64,000 nucleotides of DNA, from NCBI GenBank assembly GCA_023375785.1, contig SZWC01007270.1, positions 56,668-120,667 on the forward strand, given 5' to 3'. Source of the DNA: Penium margaritaceum (taxonomy: Eukaryota > Streptophyta > Zygnematophyceae > Desmidiales > Peniaceae). A program made the translations under genes and the position numbers. Shown here one piece after another: positions 36,180 to 48,642 of this stretch. The notes under the pieces were generated by a model that worked only from the letters and a program-made list of their open reading frames with translations, did not search any database and was not told the DNA's origin. The first letter of the stretch is position 1. Every line of letters starts with the position of its first letter.

Positions 36180-37010
36180 ATTGTATCCTTCTAAACAGGC
36201 GAGGGAGGAGGGGCAGGACCTGCGATGGAGGTGGAAGGAGCAAAGAACATTCCTCCTCCTTTCTCCGTCTATTGCTGTTGAACTAGTAGTAGGATGCCGC
36301 TCCCCTCGTTTTCTTACAATAAAAACGACGCCATGGAGGAGGGGGGAGCAGAGAGAGGAGAGACGTCCCCCTCTCCTTCCCCTTGTGCCTTCGGCCCACG
36401 TTAGGAGAGGAACAGGAAGGGGAGAACGCCCCGTGTCCTTCCACTTGGGGCGTTGGTCCACTGGAGGGAGGAGGAGAGGGAGTATTCTCCCTCTCCTCCC
36501 CCTTGGGCTGTCGGCCTACGTGTAAGGAGGGGGGGGGTAGGGGAGAGAGCGTATCTCCTTATCCTCCCCCCTTGGGTCGTCAGCCCATGTAGGATGGGGG
36601 GGGGAGAGGGAGAGCACTCTTTCTTCTCCCCCCTGGGCCGTCGGCCCACTTGAGATGGGGGAGGGGAGAGAGAAGGCGTCTCTCTCTCTCTCATCCCCTC
36701 CTTTGCCATCGGCCCGCGTGAGAGGGAGGGGAGGGGAGGATGTCCCTTGTGCTCCTCCTTGGGCTGCGAGCCGAAAACAAAAGAGGGAGGGGAAATGGGG
36801 AGGGGGGACGTCTCCCCTCCCTCTTCTTTGTCCGTCGTCTCCCTGAGAAAGGGAGGATGATAGGCCCCCCTTTGGGTGAGAGCCTCTCCCTTTGGACCGG
36901 TTGGGCCTGTGGGAGCAAGCTCGTCGGGCCAGTTGGGCCCGCGGGTGCGAGCTCACTTTCTAGGTTGGACGAGCCTGCGGGGGCCGTTTTTCTGGCGGCA
37001 AACAATTTTT
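36180..37010. repeat. GC-rich array of about 63 bp units with hairpin potential
   Basis: The word GGGCCGTCGGCCC or variants recurs at about 36391, 36453, 36511, 36580, 36641, 36709, 36766 and 36835 (core positions), spacing 57-69 bp, mean about 63. Between them each unit has a G/A-rich strand (GGAGGGGGAGAGGG-like) followed by its complement (CCCTCTCCTCCCCC-like), so each unit could form a long purine-pyrimidine hairpin plus a short GGGCC-GTC-GGCCC hairpin. A second array of about 31-35 bp follows at 36894-36986. Spacing is not a multiple of three, so the Pro/Ser-rich open frames are not coding repeats. Confidence 0.75.
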
Positions 37011-38755
37011 TTCCTTCTTATCTTTGAAAGCTATCTGCTCGTCGAAACTCGATGCTGCGGAGTTCACTCACGTAGGTGCGTCCGTCAATCGGTGTTTTGC
37101 TTAGAGTCCAGAATCATCTCATTGCAAGTGCCCAATCCACGGGCAAGAATAGATTTGATGAGGATAAGATGGTAAGATGGACATAAAAATCCGAGATTTG
37201 CGGAACTCTGGCCCGAATACTAGTGTAACGACACTGGCCATTCTGCGACTCATTATAAGACCAAAACGGAAGGCCTCAGATTCTTCAGTCCAAAGAGGTT
37301 GAGTGACTGGCCGCCTAACTCATTTTGGCTAAGACACATCACGGAAAAACGAACACTGTTATCATGGGGCATGAATGCAAACATGCAACCTAACAACCAT
37401 ATCGTTCCACGCGGCACAATCACTTGGAAACATGAACCTATCAACCAACTACAGGGGAGGAGGACTGACGTGATGGGTATCCCATCGTGACACTCCTCTT
37501 GCCTTAAATCCACATGAACTGTATTTTCCAGGCTAGGGTTGATCCAAAATCTAGCCCGCAGATTGTTTGACGGCCGAGGACACCCCGAGGGACTATCCTT
37601 GAGTCCCTAAAATACACCGTAAACATTTTTGGATCATTTTTAATAAAAAAAATGGTCTTTACGCTATAGTCTTACACCTGCACATACACTCCCCACACAA
37701 GCTTTCACCTCGCATCGATCCTCCACACCATCCACTCAACTACATCTAGTGCAACGTTTGACAAAGAATACTCTCGTTCACTCATACAACCCCAAAACCT
37801 GTATACAAATACACACTCCCACGTACATATTCCACACACCTTTTTCCACATGTGCAAGCTCAAGGCGGGAAATATCCACACATATAGCTTTAGTTTATAG
37901 GTGCCTGGGACTAGTTTTGAAGCTTGGTCTAAATATTAGAACTATGCATAGGCCAGGTCCACATCATGCGCCGGATTCCAAGTTCAAGTCCTGAAGTTAT
38001 TTAGAGTGTGATTGTCATTCCAGGCCCAGGTCCGAAGGTGGAAGGATGAGGTCATAGCAATCATGAGTTTTGGACCTCAATCCAATGTCAAAGCCTAGGA
38101 TGCGGTACAAGGGCAAGCAGGAAGAGAGGGCAGGATATCAACTTGGACAGTGACGGAGTGCAATGGTTCGAGGAGAATAAGCAGCTACAACAAGGGTGAT
38201 GAAAGACATGAGAACGCAATGAGAGATGGGAAGGAGATAGGAGAACAGAAAGAGAAAAAAGGAGATCTGAGCCTGCACAACATGATGAAAGACAATGGCA
38301 AGGGTGCAAGAGGCATAAACCATGATGCGTGGGAGATCGAGGTGTCAGTTGTCCCTTGGAGAAACCTCGTTAGATGCCACTGTTATTGAGAGTACACTGG
38401 GATCAAGCATGAAGGTACAGATTTATCCTTTATGGAATAAATCCCCTCATAAAGGTTTTCAAATGTCGTGTTTGTGTCAGCTTTGAGATGAGAGAGACCC
38501 CTATTCAAACTCATTGAGACACAATCGAGGCATGTTGTTTGGCCGAGGTTTTGATGTGCTCTCCAAACTCATTTCGTATCGTCCTATGTGGACATTGCCA
38601 AAGACAAAGTTGCATATAAGCCTCCTCACTCCATGTGACAAGCATGACTGATTTCAACAATGTCTATTAAGGTGCTTGAGTAGGAGCGGTCCAACTGGCC
38701 AAACCAACTAAGTATAAATCACACTCTCCCAATTTCTCTTTACCATGGCTTTCTC
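37011..38755. other. unclassified DNA
   Basis: Mixed AT-rich sequence with frames under 90 codons on both strands. No gene or element recognised up to the target duplication of element B. Confidence 0.45.
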
Positions 38756-38760
38756 TTCTC
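38756..38760. repeat. target-site duplication of element B, left copy
   Basis: TTCTC, identical to 45887-45891, immediately outside the left LTR. Confidence 0.85.
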
Positions 38761-39521
38761 TGTTGAGATTTACCAATCTCAGCGGCCAGGCTCCCTTTAA
38801 AAGGGCCTCAAACCCGGGGATTTTTTTTTGCAGGTTTCAAGATCATGTCTTCACAAGAGATGAACGCTAGTCACAGGCAGCTTGTGACCCTTCAGCTGCA
38901 AGTGGCCCTTTAACTTATTGGGCACCCTTCATCTTCCCAGATGTCCTTTAGGTAGCATGGAGGGCCATGCAAATACCCATGTGGTCATGCAACCACCTAG
39001 ATGGTTATGCAACCACTCAGGAGGTTGTGCAACTCCCTGCAACCTCCTAGCCAAGAGCATCCAAGGGGGAACCTGCCTCAAGACTACTTCAAGGACCATC
39101 AAATCACTCAGTTGGTATCCCTTCAGTTATCAACACAAGCAGCCAACCATCAGGCACTCCAAGTCCTTTCGTCTAGATCTCCAAGTACTGCCTCTAGCAA
39201 GTGGACCTTGTATAGTGTACATCATACAACTTCATCGAGGCCCCTCAATGAGAAGGCATCTAGGACGGATGCCCTGTGGCTCAAGCTACATCCAAGTCCT
39301 TTCTCCAGCACTTGGTGTGCTACTTAGCTTGTAAGGCTACAACACCTACTACTACTATGCGTGTGATTTCCAGACTTAGTGTGAGTCAATTGTGTGGATT
39401 TGGATCCTCGTACATACTTCTCCATGTGACGTATGTGTCTAAGTGTATGGTAACTAATTGTGTGTGCTAAATCTTGTATCCTAGTGTGTATTCACCCATC
39501 AATGTTCCAGTTATCTTGACA
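38761..39521 (+). repeat. 5' LTR of element B
   Basis: 761 bp, TGTTGAGATTTACC to CTTGACA. It contains three copies of a word of about 21 bp (GGTTATGCAACCAC-like) at 38978-39040, against two in the 3' LTR. Confidence 0.9.
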
Positions 39522-39533
39522 TGGTATCAGAGC
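39522..39533 (+). other. primer binding site of element B
   Basis: TGGTATCAGAGC, complementary to initiator tRNA-Met, directly after the LTR end CA. Confidence 0.9.
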
Positions 39534-39583
39534 ACGGTGACGGCTTGTGACTAACAACAATAGACATAAGAAACGCAAGCACA

Positions 39584-40980
39584 ATGGACAAAGTGGAGGA
39601 CGTCCATGCATTCATGCAAGGAATGCAACATGGTCAAGAGCAGTAGCAGGCAGAAACATCAACACTCGCCACACAGTACGCAGAGCAAATGGAACTACTC
39701 CGCCTAGAGTTTGAGGCTCACATTACCCAACTTCAGATTGAGGTAAACCGTCAGATGCAGGAAGCAAACATGCACAGGCAGCATGAGAGTCTCTGACGTC
39801 AACAAGCCGAAGAGGACCTGACTGCAACCAGGCAACAAGCACAGTAGATGGTCTCTTTGTTATAGGAAGAAGCTTAGACTCGCATCAATAACCTGATGCA
39901 ATGATGTGCACAAGCAGTAGCTCCACCAAATCCCAATCATATCCCAATGGCGTATCCTATGGTTGTTCATCCTGCACTAGTCGATCCTGCAGCAGCTCAG
40001 CCTACAGCAGACAACCCATTTGCACTAGCCAGAGGAGTACAACTCTTGCCTCCTCTCCCCCATTCTCCGGACCCGGTGCGCATGCCAGCCATCTCCAACA
40101 CCCTGCAAGCAGACAAAACCAGCACAAAAAAGTTCAACAGTGAAGATTTCTCCCACTGGGCATTCAACTTTGAAGTAGCAACCTGCCCACACAATCTGTG
40201 GCAGTTCTTTAACGACCAATACAAACCCCAAGCCCTCGGCAGCCCACCAGATTTCCTCAAACAGTTCAGCAATTACAGCTTCATGGCTTCAGCTCCAGTC
40301 CTCCTCAAAAGCGTGGAACCACGCATTCAACAAACTCTCCGCATGTACAAAGAAACAACCAAACCTGCCTACTCAACATGTTAGAACCTCAAACAGCAGT
40401 ACTAGGCCAACAAATCTACCTAAAATCTTACCTTCTTACGGAAATCTCTTAGAATCACACAAGCCAATTGAACAGCAATGTCAAACGCTACATTAACAGA
40501 GCAAAACATATTTGTGACCAGCTTGCTGTCACATACTCACTGCTTCCAAAAGCCCTCTTCATATCTTTCATCACGAATGGCCTTGGTGAAAAATGGAGAG
40601 ATGTGAAGTGCATTTTATACTACACAGAGCCTCACCTGCTCAGCAAAAACTTTTTCTGCACGATGTTACTTCAAGAACAGCAGGACAAGCAGCTAGAAAA
40701 ACACCATGATCAAGCACTTGTCAACCTTACTCACTGTGGCTCCGAGATGTCTTCACAAACAAAGGACAATCCGTACTCTGTTGATAACTCGTTGTCATCA
40801 TTTTCACCAATGTCCACCCCGAGCCAGAGAAGGATGTCATCATCAATCCCCCAGCAAATGTTACCAAACAATGCATCCCTCATCTCCGGCCCCCAAAACT
40901 CCGGTCAACATCCTACAATCACGTGTAGATATTGCAGCAGAAAGGGACACATAGAGAAAGATTGCTCGATGCAACAATGA
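39584..40980 (+). pseudogene. gag region of element B (fossil)
   Basis: Starts MDKVEDVHAFMQGMQHG, continues as a Gln/Glu/Ala-rich helical region, and passes a copia-type gag core (about 40080-40700; STKKFNSEDFSHWAFNFEV near 40122). It ends with a CCHC zinc knuckle CRYCSRKGHIEKDC at 40924-40965. The nucleic-acid-binding knuckle near the gag C-terminus is typical of Ty1/copia. Broken in several places. Confidence 0.85.
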
Positions 40981-41099
40981 CATCATGAGGAGAGGGACGA
41001 CATCAGACCATCAAGGCCTATACCGCGGCAGTGAGGGGCATCGACCGAATAACGACAAGCTCTCCAATTCATAAGCAAGGACGTAAAGAAGACGGAGAA

Positions 41100-42370
41100 G
41101 CAGAATGATGAAGACAATCCCACCAACACCAAGGAGGCAGCAGATGAATTCTGACATAAGTATGGCTTCTCCTACAAACCTTTGTACAACTAAAAAGAAG
41201 CAACTTCTATGACATCCGGATATCTTTTACTTGGATGATGGAAGCAACGAACACATCACCTACGACACCAACGTCCTACACAACCTATGACTGTGCCCAA
41301 AAGTTTATTCAGTGATGGCGGGGAACATTGCGGCACTGCCTATCAATGGCATCGGAGATCTCAAAGCTCATGCTCACAATAACATTGACGTCACCATCAG
41401 TGATGTGCTTTATGTCCCTGTCATATTCGTGAACCTTATCTCCATGGGCAAACTGATGATAAAGGTACTACGCTTCAGCACAAAAGATATGGAGCTCTAT
41501 GTCAAAACGGTCACAAGAGAGCTCATTGCAAAGGGAGAGTTGTAGAGCAATGACATGATCAGGCTTTACCTTTGCCCTTGTCATCTCCAATAGTCAAGTG
41601 CAACAGTTGTTAGCTTCTCACCACAGAAGTCAGCAACACCGGAACGCTGGCATCTCTGCTTTGGCCACATCAATGACTGCCAGATCTAACTGCTTCTCTC
41701 CTTCGACCTTGTTGATGGCCTCACAATCATCAAGGATGATCAAGGTCGCCCCTGTGATCCTTGTGTCAAGTAAAAGCTGGCACGCCAATCCCTCCCTCCA
41801 ACAACAAAAACTAACGTTTCAGACAAGCTACGCCTGGTTCGAGTGGACATCTTTGGACCCTTTGTCAAATCCTCGACTGGAAACAAGTATTTTATAGTCT
41901 TTGTCGACGATGTCACCAAGTACATCTGGACATATCCTCTCATCAGCCGTGGCGCGTTCCTCGAAATCTTCAGTGAGTGGTTCTTACAAGTGAAATGCGA
42001 AGCCATGAACAAGTTACATAGTCTCCGCTCAGACAATGCTGGAGAGTTCACTAGCAAGAAATTTGTTGCTCTACTCAAGGAGCAAGGCATAAAAAAGTAA
42101 GAATTGACACCCCGTTCTTCGCAACAAAACGGTTTGGCAGAACGCTACAGTTGTATGCTTGAGGAGATGTTGAAGGCCATGCTACTCTCAGCACAACTTC
42201 AAGATTTTCCATCAACACTCCAACAAGCAATGTGGGTCAAGAATGGACTATCTCTAGTGTGCCTCCCAATTACTACAACTCCATGCGCAGCGTGGCAGAA
42301 CAAAAGGCCTGACATCAGAAGCCTTTGCACATTTAGATGCATGGCACTCTACCACGTTCCTTAAGAACGG
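41100..42370 (+). pseudogene. protease and integrase region of element B (fossil)
   Basis: LDDGSNEHIT near 41234 stands where copia proteases have LDSGASNHIT. A GAG-pre-integrase-like zone (HLCFGHINDCQ near 41650) precedes the integrase core: DIFGPFVKSSTGNKYFIVFVD near 41846 and SDNAGEF near 42030, with a further Ty1/copia-type block near 42105-42150 (AERYSCMLEEML). Integrase would insert the cDNA into chromosomes. Decayed. Confidence 0.8.
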
Positions 42371-43019
42371 CATTGTAAGCTTGGTGACAAGGCTGCATGG
42401 AGAATCTACATTAGTCAAAGCGAAACACAGAAGGCATGGATCTTACACGACTTGGATAGAGACAAAAGAAGGGATGTCTGAAATTTACATCACAACCCAC
42501 CTCGTGTCATCAGTCGCGATGCCGTCTTCTACGATAACCTCACTTGCAAGACTTGGATAGGGACAAAAGCATGGACGTAAAAACCAAGTGCCCAACGTAA
42601 ACAATAGTTGTTGGCAGGGATGGAGAAGCAAGAACTTCTTGAGACGGAGTTACAACAGCCGCACGATAAGAAAATGAAAGCGACAAAAACCACCACGATG
42701 CACAATGACAGCCATCTCCTCACACCCGACAAACAACATGATGAAGGTGACTAGCAAGTAGAGGCACCTCTGCTCGAGGAGGCCAAGGATCGGAGTGATG
42801 GGAGGGGGCCCCGGGAATCTTCCACCGTCTAGTACAATTCGGAGCTCAGGTACTTCCAAAACCTCCTACAGCAACGACTCAGATACATCGACATGACAGC
42901 ACCAATAACATCTCTTACGACATGCACCATCCCTGAAGAGGAAGACACGTTTCACGTGTATTTTCTTACCACGCGCTCACCGCTCTGACAACGGCAAGCG
43001 ACCTACCTTCGGAACCTTC

Positions 43020-44130
43020 CAACATCACTCAAGCCATGTCCGGTCCTGACACAACAAGATGGATGCATGCACTAGACGCTGAACATAACAATCTTATCAC
43101 CCAGGGAACCTGGGAACTCATCAAACTCCCGTCCAGACAGTGAACTGTCAAAGTAAAGTGGGTCTTCCATGTGAATACCAAAGCAGACGGCAGCCTCGAC
43201 AAGTTCAAAACTCACCTCATTGTAGAAGGCTTCACGCAGATACCCAGAAGAGAGTTCTTTGACACCTATACTCTAGTGAGTTGCTACACTACAGCGTCAA
43301 TGATGCTCTCTCTTGCAAGAGTGAAAAATTGGGAGATTATACAGCTTGACGTCAACAATGTATTTCTCAATGGAAAAATGGACACAAAATTCTACATGAA
43401 GTAGACAAAGGGATATGATGATGGCATTACGTGACTTTGCAAGCTCATCAAAAGCCTCTACGGGCTGAAACAAATAACCCTCCACTGGTACCAAAAACAA
43501 AACAACATCCTCAATACCCTCAATTTCAGTGCCTCATCCCATGACAAATGCCTCTTTCTACATCAAGATTCTTCAACATCATCACCAGACTACTATGCCC
43601 TTCTCTTTGTCGACGACATCCTCATCATTGAATGCAGCAAATACCCAACAATAGGAAAACAAAGGCAATGGCAGCAGCAACTACCGTCAAAGTAATGTCA
43701 GACGTGAGTTTCTGCCCTGACATGAAGATGGATTGCAATCGCAAAGCACATACCATCAGCCTCGGGCAGCCAACTTATGCTGAGAAAATCATGAAACATT
43801 TCAACATCGTTGACAAATTCTACGACACTCCACTGTCACTGCAACCATTTCCACCGCAACAAAGCGATCAAGGTCCTCTAGATGAAACTGCGTATCTTTC
43901 GCGCATCATATCCTTCGTGCATGCAACAAGTTGTACCCTACCCGGTCTATAGTTTGCAGTGGAACATCCGGCTTCCTACATCAATACTCATCCCTAGAGA
44001 ACATGCAAGGAGTTGACTCGTGTGCTACAATACTTCAAAGCAACATCTTCACTATAGCTCATTTCTGGTACCGATACTTCTCTACAGCTATGGTGCTATA
44101 GTGACACTGAAAGTGGATATCACGACTGGA
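43020..44130 (+). pseudogene. reverse transcriptase and decayed RNase H region of element B (fossil)
   Basis: Copia RT hallmarks in order: WMHALDAEHNNL and GTWEL (about 43060-43120), VKWVF (about 43155), QLDVNNVFLNG (about 43342), LIKSLYGLKQ (about 43447) and LLFVDDILII (about 43600), the catalytic YVDD box. An RNase H-like remnant follows to about 44130 but is poorly preserved. Broken. Confidence 0.85.
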
Positions 44131-44137
44131 AACGGCT

Positions 44138-44752
44138 TTGTGGGGGTACACGACAACTGACCCAAAATTTCTCGCATTTATGGTGAAGTTGGGATCTTCA
44201 ACTGAGCCTTCTGGTGCCTCACAAGTTAAAGGGGGCACTCTTATGGTCGTTGTTTTGGAGGTTACTTCTAACCCCCGACCTCCTGGTGCCCCACAAGTTG
44301 AAGGGGGCACTCTTATGAAACCAGAAAAACCGCTTGAGGCAGGTTCTTTCCTAATTGGCGACGTTTCAACTTCAGAAGAACCACTTGGGGATTTTTTGGC
44401 AACATCACTTGCTTGTGACGCACTCCAAGACTATCCAAACAGCGGGGCGGATTGCACGATCCATCCCAGAAAAGCGGCAGTGGATGAAACGGTCGCAAGC
44501 GACCGCTCGCCCTCTCGCCTGCCCGCAATTGATGGCCCCGATCGACTAGCGGGTGGCCCGCAATCGCCGGCTGACTTGCGGATGGTCGCTTCGTCACGTG
44601 ACCATCGTGCACCTCCCCTCGTAGTTTCCAAGGAAACTACGAACTTCACAGTTCCAATAGATACTACAAGAATCACAGTATTCACTCAAGTTGTGAAGCG
44701 AGAGAGGGAGGAGGACCCATTTTCTCACCCCCTCTCTCTTTGCAGCTTCTAG
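44138..44752 (+). other. 204-codon open frame of unknown origin inside element B
   Basis: Uninterrupted frame from MWGYTTTDPKFL to HPLSLCSF, in a place where copia elements normally pass from RNase H to the 3' LTR. It holds two tandem units of about 63 bp (GASQVKGGTLM and GAPQVEGGTLM) and a GC-rich middle (44450-44600) unlike the rest of B. A 20 bp near-palindrome GTAGTTTCCAAGGAAACTAC lies at 44621-44640. Minus frames of up to 100 codons overlap, so coding is unproven. No family recognised. It may be a captured fragment or a small insertion. Confidence 0.35.
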
Positions 44753-45132
44753 CGGACATCGTTGGAGACTACGAGGCCCCAGATGTGGGACCATCAGCAT
44801 GCACTACATAGCTTCCTAATTTGGGCATGAATCATGCTTCGTTACTGCGGCAACTACAAAAATGCCCTCCTTCAGAATCAACACTTCTTGTACCAAAGAT
44901 CCGCACAGCCCCAACTCCACCTCTTCCGGAGCATTTGTCGAGTGGGACATCCCTCCGCCATGTGTGATCAAGGCATTCTGGACCTCCTCATCCTCCCAAC
45001 CTTGCGACCAAATCTCCTCACCTCCCGCATCTCGCCTTCCCACAACCACTTCCATCTCAACAATCTCCTCATCCCCACTGGACATGAAGATCCTCGATTC
45101 TCCCCTCCTCTGACTTTTTGACCATCTTCAAC
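44753..45132. other. unclassified 3' segment of element B
   Basis: Contains an 83-codon Ser/Pro-rich frame (44862-45113) without a recognised domain. It ends at the polypurine tract TGAGGTGGGA (45133-45142). Confidence 0.35.
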
Positions 45133-45142
45133 TGAGGTGGGA

Positions 45143-45886
45143 TGTTGAGATTTACCAGTCTCTGTGGCCGCGTTGACCTTGACTGGGCCTAAAATCCTGT
45201 AGGGAATTCTTTCTCGGGTTTCAAGATAATGTCCTCACAAAAGATGAATGTTACTCACTGGCAGCTTGTGACCCTTCAGCTGCCAGTGACCTCTAACTTC
45301 TTCTTGACCCTTCATCTTCCCAGACGCCGTTCAGCTAGCCTAGAGGGCCAAGTAAGTACTCAGGTGGTTATGCAATCACCCAGGAGGTTGTGCAACTCCT
45401 TGTAACATCCCAGCCAAGAGCATCCAAGGGGAGACCTGTCTCAAGACTACTTAAAAGACCATTGAGTCACTCAGTCACTATGCCTTCAGTTGTCAACACA
45501 AGCAACCGACCATCAGGCACTCCAAGTCCTTTTGTCCACATCTCCAAGTGTTTCCTCCAGCACTTGGACCTTGTACAGTGTACAATATACATCATTACTG
45601 AGGCACCTCAATGAGAAGGCATCCGGGGGGGACGCCCTGTGGCTCAAGCTACATCCAAGTCTTTCTCTAGCACTTGGTGCGCTACTCAACTTGCAGAGCT
45701 ACAACACCTACTACTACTACTACGAGTGTGATCTCCACACTTAGTGTGAGTCAGCTGTGTGGATTTGGATCCTGATGCATTCTTCTCCATGTGATGTATG
45801 TGTCTGAGCATATGCTACCTAATTGTATGTGCTACTTCTTGTTTCCAAGTGTGCTTCCACCCATCAGTTTTCCAGTTTTCTTGACA
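45143..45886 (+). repeat. 3' LTR of element B
   Basis: 744 bp, starts TGTTGAGATTTACC, ends TTCTTGACA. Collinear with 38761-39521 and preceded by polypurine tract 45133-45142. Confidence 0.9.
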
Positions 45887-45891
45887 TTCTC
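45887..45891. repeat. target-site duplication of element B, right copy
   Basis: TTCTC, identical to 38756-38760. Confidence 0.85.
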
Positions 45892-47925
45892 GATGTATAT
45901 GGAGGGAGACAGTTTAGTGATTCTCGTTGTGAATTCTTTTTCTTCCCAACATGCGAGCCCATGCACAATCAATAACGACCATACAAAAAGTCGTAAAATC
46001 ATAGCGTCGCCCTTAATGTACACACTGCTTACTCAAAAAGCACTTTCTACGCTTTATTCGTACGTACACATGTAGAATTTGGCAACATGAAAAGGCATGT
46101 GTTCCAGGCTTCCATTCCATGTATGGCGCCAAACTTGGGCATGTGACCACACATCCACATCGTTCCGAGTAGACCCGATGTCTCTATTAACCGCTTTGTA
46201 ATAATGCCATATCAACCACTTTCCTGCTGAGATACCCACAAGTCAAAGAAAAGCAATGATGTATCCAATAGAATAGCACGCGAACACCATGTCGACGCGG
46301 CATAAGATGAAGTGTGGGATTGCCGACGTCATTGCTTCAGTCAAACAGTCCCAACCCCCCTTTCTTTAGGGGCTTGTGACCATTCAAATGAGGGGATTAT
46401 GTGGGGTTTGGGCGGGGGATCCGAGGCACCCCATGTTTTGAAAATGAACCTACTGGGCCCCGCTACTACACGGTCCAATACTTCCAGTGCAAGGAACAAA
46501 ACCCTCAACCCTGAATGAAGTTAAGGGTAGGGTTTGAACTTTTTTTGTTTTGTACACATGGAGAGGTTGCGCGCAAGGGAAGTAATGGAACGGGTGTTTT
46601 GTGCAATTGTGATTGTTTAAAAAAAGGTGGGGGGGTCATCACTCGATTGCGATCTCACAAGGGAACGCGAGTCGTGATCAAGCGACGGTCTCGTGACCCT
46701 GTTCGCCATGCCCAATCAACAGCGCATGTCACTGATTGAGCACGGCAAGCAAGCTAGATACATCATTCCTTCTGTTTTAGGTATTGGATATGACAGACAG
46801 CAATTTATAACAGTGAATATGGCAGGCTGGACCCTTCGACCATGTGGAGATCCCAACTATCCCGCCCATTCTAAACGTGATATGTCATTTTTAAGGGTGG
46901 CAGGTTCTTAACATGGCAATCATGATACTGTAAAATACCTACATGAGGTGTCAGGGTGGCTTGTTGCCGACCGCCTCACATGGTGGACACTGAATCTCCT
47001 GGAGGACATGGGGATTGACATGTGACTTGTCTGTCCTGTTCCCTTGAATTTAGATTGTTCTATGTGGTATGCGGGACTTAGACAAAATGAGGCTACTCAC
47101 TACTCTATAACAATGCCAAATGCGACCCATCGATAGTTGTTCATTGTGCCACGATAACAGACTTGGGTTCCACGAATCATTCACGTCCTCTAGTGCAATT
47201 AGTTGTGTCTTGTTGGTGTTAAAGATTGGAGAACTCGATGCTCAACATTGATGGCAAGAGGAGATCCACAGCTGATGCATTGATATAAATTCCCTAACTT
47301 TCGTTATGCATATTCTGGCAGGTTGTTTGTTTTTCCGCGATGGGTTGATACATTTGCTCCCATCTGCATGATCTGGTCGTTTAAGAGGATCTGGTATGCA
47401 TTTTTTTTTGGTCTTTGGTTTTCAAAGTCGCATCTAGAACAGTATGTGCCACATGTATCGAGGGGAGGTCCTTGGCCTGTGAGCAGTCTTGGAGGATGGC
47501 TCGAGGGACAATGGCTGTCAAGCATCGTGGCCAGTCTACCAAGGATTCTGAAAGAGAATCTCACAATGGTACTCGATTGATGAAGCTCGAGTCTAAGATG
47601 TGGATGCCAAGGACAGCTCGCTCGTAGGCAAGGAGGATGTGGCATTGTCCGTGCCACATGGACCAAGCTGTGGCCCACGGCTAACAAGCAGTCTGACGAG
47701 ATGGCTTCAAGGTCAGAGACCCTGAAGCACAGTATTTTTTTAGTAGACGGAAAAGATTTCCGTCAAAATCTGTTACATGTCGCCTTGCTCGCTTTGACTC
47801 CATGGATGTGTTATAACCTTGTGGACTAGCCATGACAGCTGTTATATGAGATAATCCATGGCTCGATTGTAAACAATCCTTGTTCCTTAGTGTTTTTTTT
47901 GTGTGTATTACGAATAGGATAAAAC
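45892..47925. other. unclassified DNA between elements B and C
   Basis: Several frames of 60-130 codons overlap on both strands (longest minus 47304-47687), none with a recognised domain. No gene supported. Confidence 0.4.
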
Positions 47926-48631
47926 TGTAACGGGCCAGAACCTCCAGCTCCTGCTATGAAGTCGTCATTGGAGTTCGTAGCATGGCGTTCCCAGTCCGCG
48001 TCACTGGTTTCCCCCTTTGCAAGAGTGAGGGACAATCATCATCAATGGCCCAGAGCAGGGAGAATCAAATGTTTCGAGTCTCTGGAGGCCCATTTCTGTT
48101 TTGAACCTAACCCCTGGTTTTGGGACCCAAACCAGGGGTTTTCACCTCGAACTCGTGACTTTGCACGAGTTTTCCATCTTACAAGCACGAAGCTAATCAT
48201 GAATAAACTTCGAGTTTATGTTTGTCATTCTGACACAAAATCATTGTGTGCAAGGCACGCTGGCGATTTCGCGCCAGGGTTCTCTCTCGCTCTCCCCCTC
48301 ACCCTCGCTCCCCCTATCCCTCATCCTCTCTCGCTCGCTTGTGAGGAGGGTGAGCGAGGATGAGGGCACCAGGTCATGATGCCTTGCCCTAAGGCCCTTG
48401 TGGCCACTCAGCCGTCGATCACGACCGCATCCCGATCGATGGCTGGTGGATGGCTGGCTGGTGGCCGGCCGGTCACATGATCGGCTGCTAGCCGTCCAGC
48501 CGGCCGTCAGCCAACTGTCCGGTGACCAGCAAACTGCTGGCCATCGGCCAGCCCTTGCTGAAGTGAGGGGTGGTGCACAATCACCCCTCGCTTCAGCGAG
48601 GATGGAGGGCCAAACCGGCCCTCCCGTTACA
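47926..48631 (-). repeat. 3' LTR of element C
   Basis: 706 bp, plus-strand ends TGTAACGGGCC and CCCGTTACA, so the terminal inverted repeat is intact. Matches the A and D LTRs over its whole length. Confidence 0.9.
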
Positions 48632-48642
48632 GTCCTCCCCAC
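48632..48642 (-). other. polypurine tract of element C
   Basis: GTGGGGAGGAC on the minus strand, abutting the 3' LTR. Confidence 0.85.

Larger units (their letters stand above)
38761..45886 (+). mobile_element. Ty1/copia retrotransposon B, broken but with both LTRs and target duplication
   Basis: Order: 5' LTR 38761-39521, primer site 39522-39533, gag to 40980, protease and GAG-pre-integrase zone, integrase, RT, decayed RNase H to about 44130, an unexplained segment 44138-45130, polypurine tract 45133-45142, 3' LTR 45143-45886. Integrase lies before RT, the defining Ty1/copia order. The flanking TTCTC duplication is perfect. The LTRs differ at roughly one site in five or six by eye, so insertion is old. 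It has more than ten breaks and is not functional. Confidence 0.93.

Noticed and set aside
36401-37005. Pro/Ser-rich and Gly-rich frames of up to 146 codons
   Set aside because: They cross a minisatellite whose step is not a multiple of three, so the repeat is not maintained as protein.
46500-47700. Gene between elements B and C
   Set aside because: Frames on both strands are of similar length and none shows a domain.
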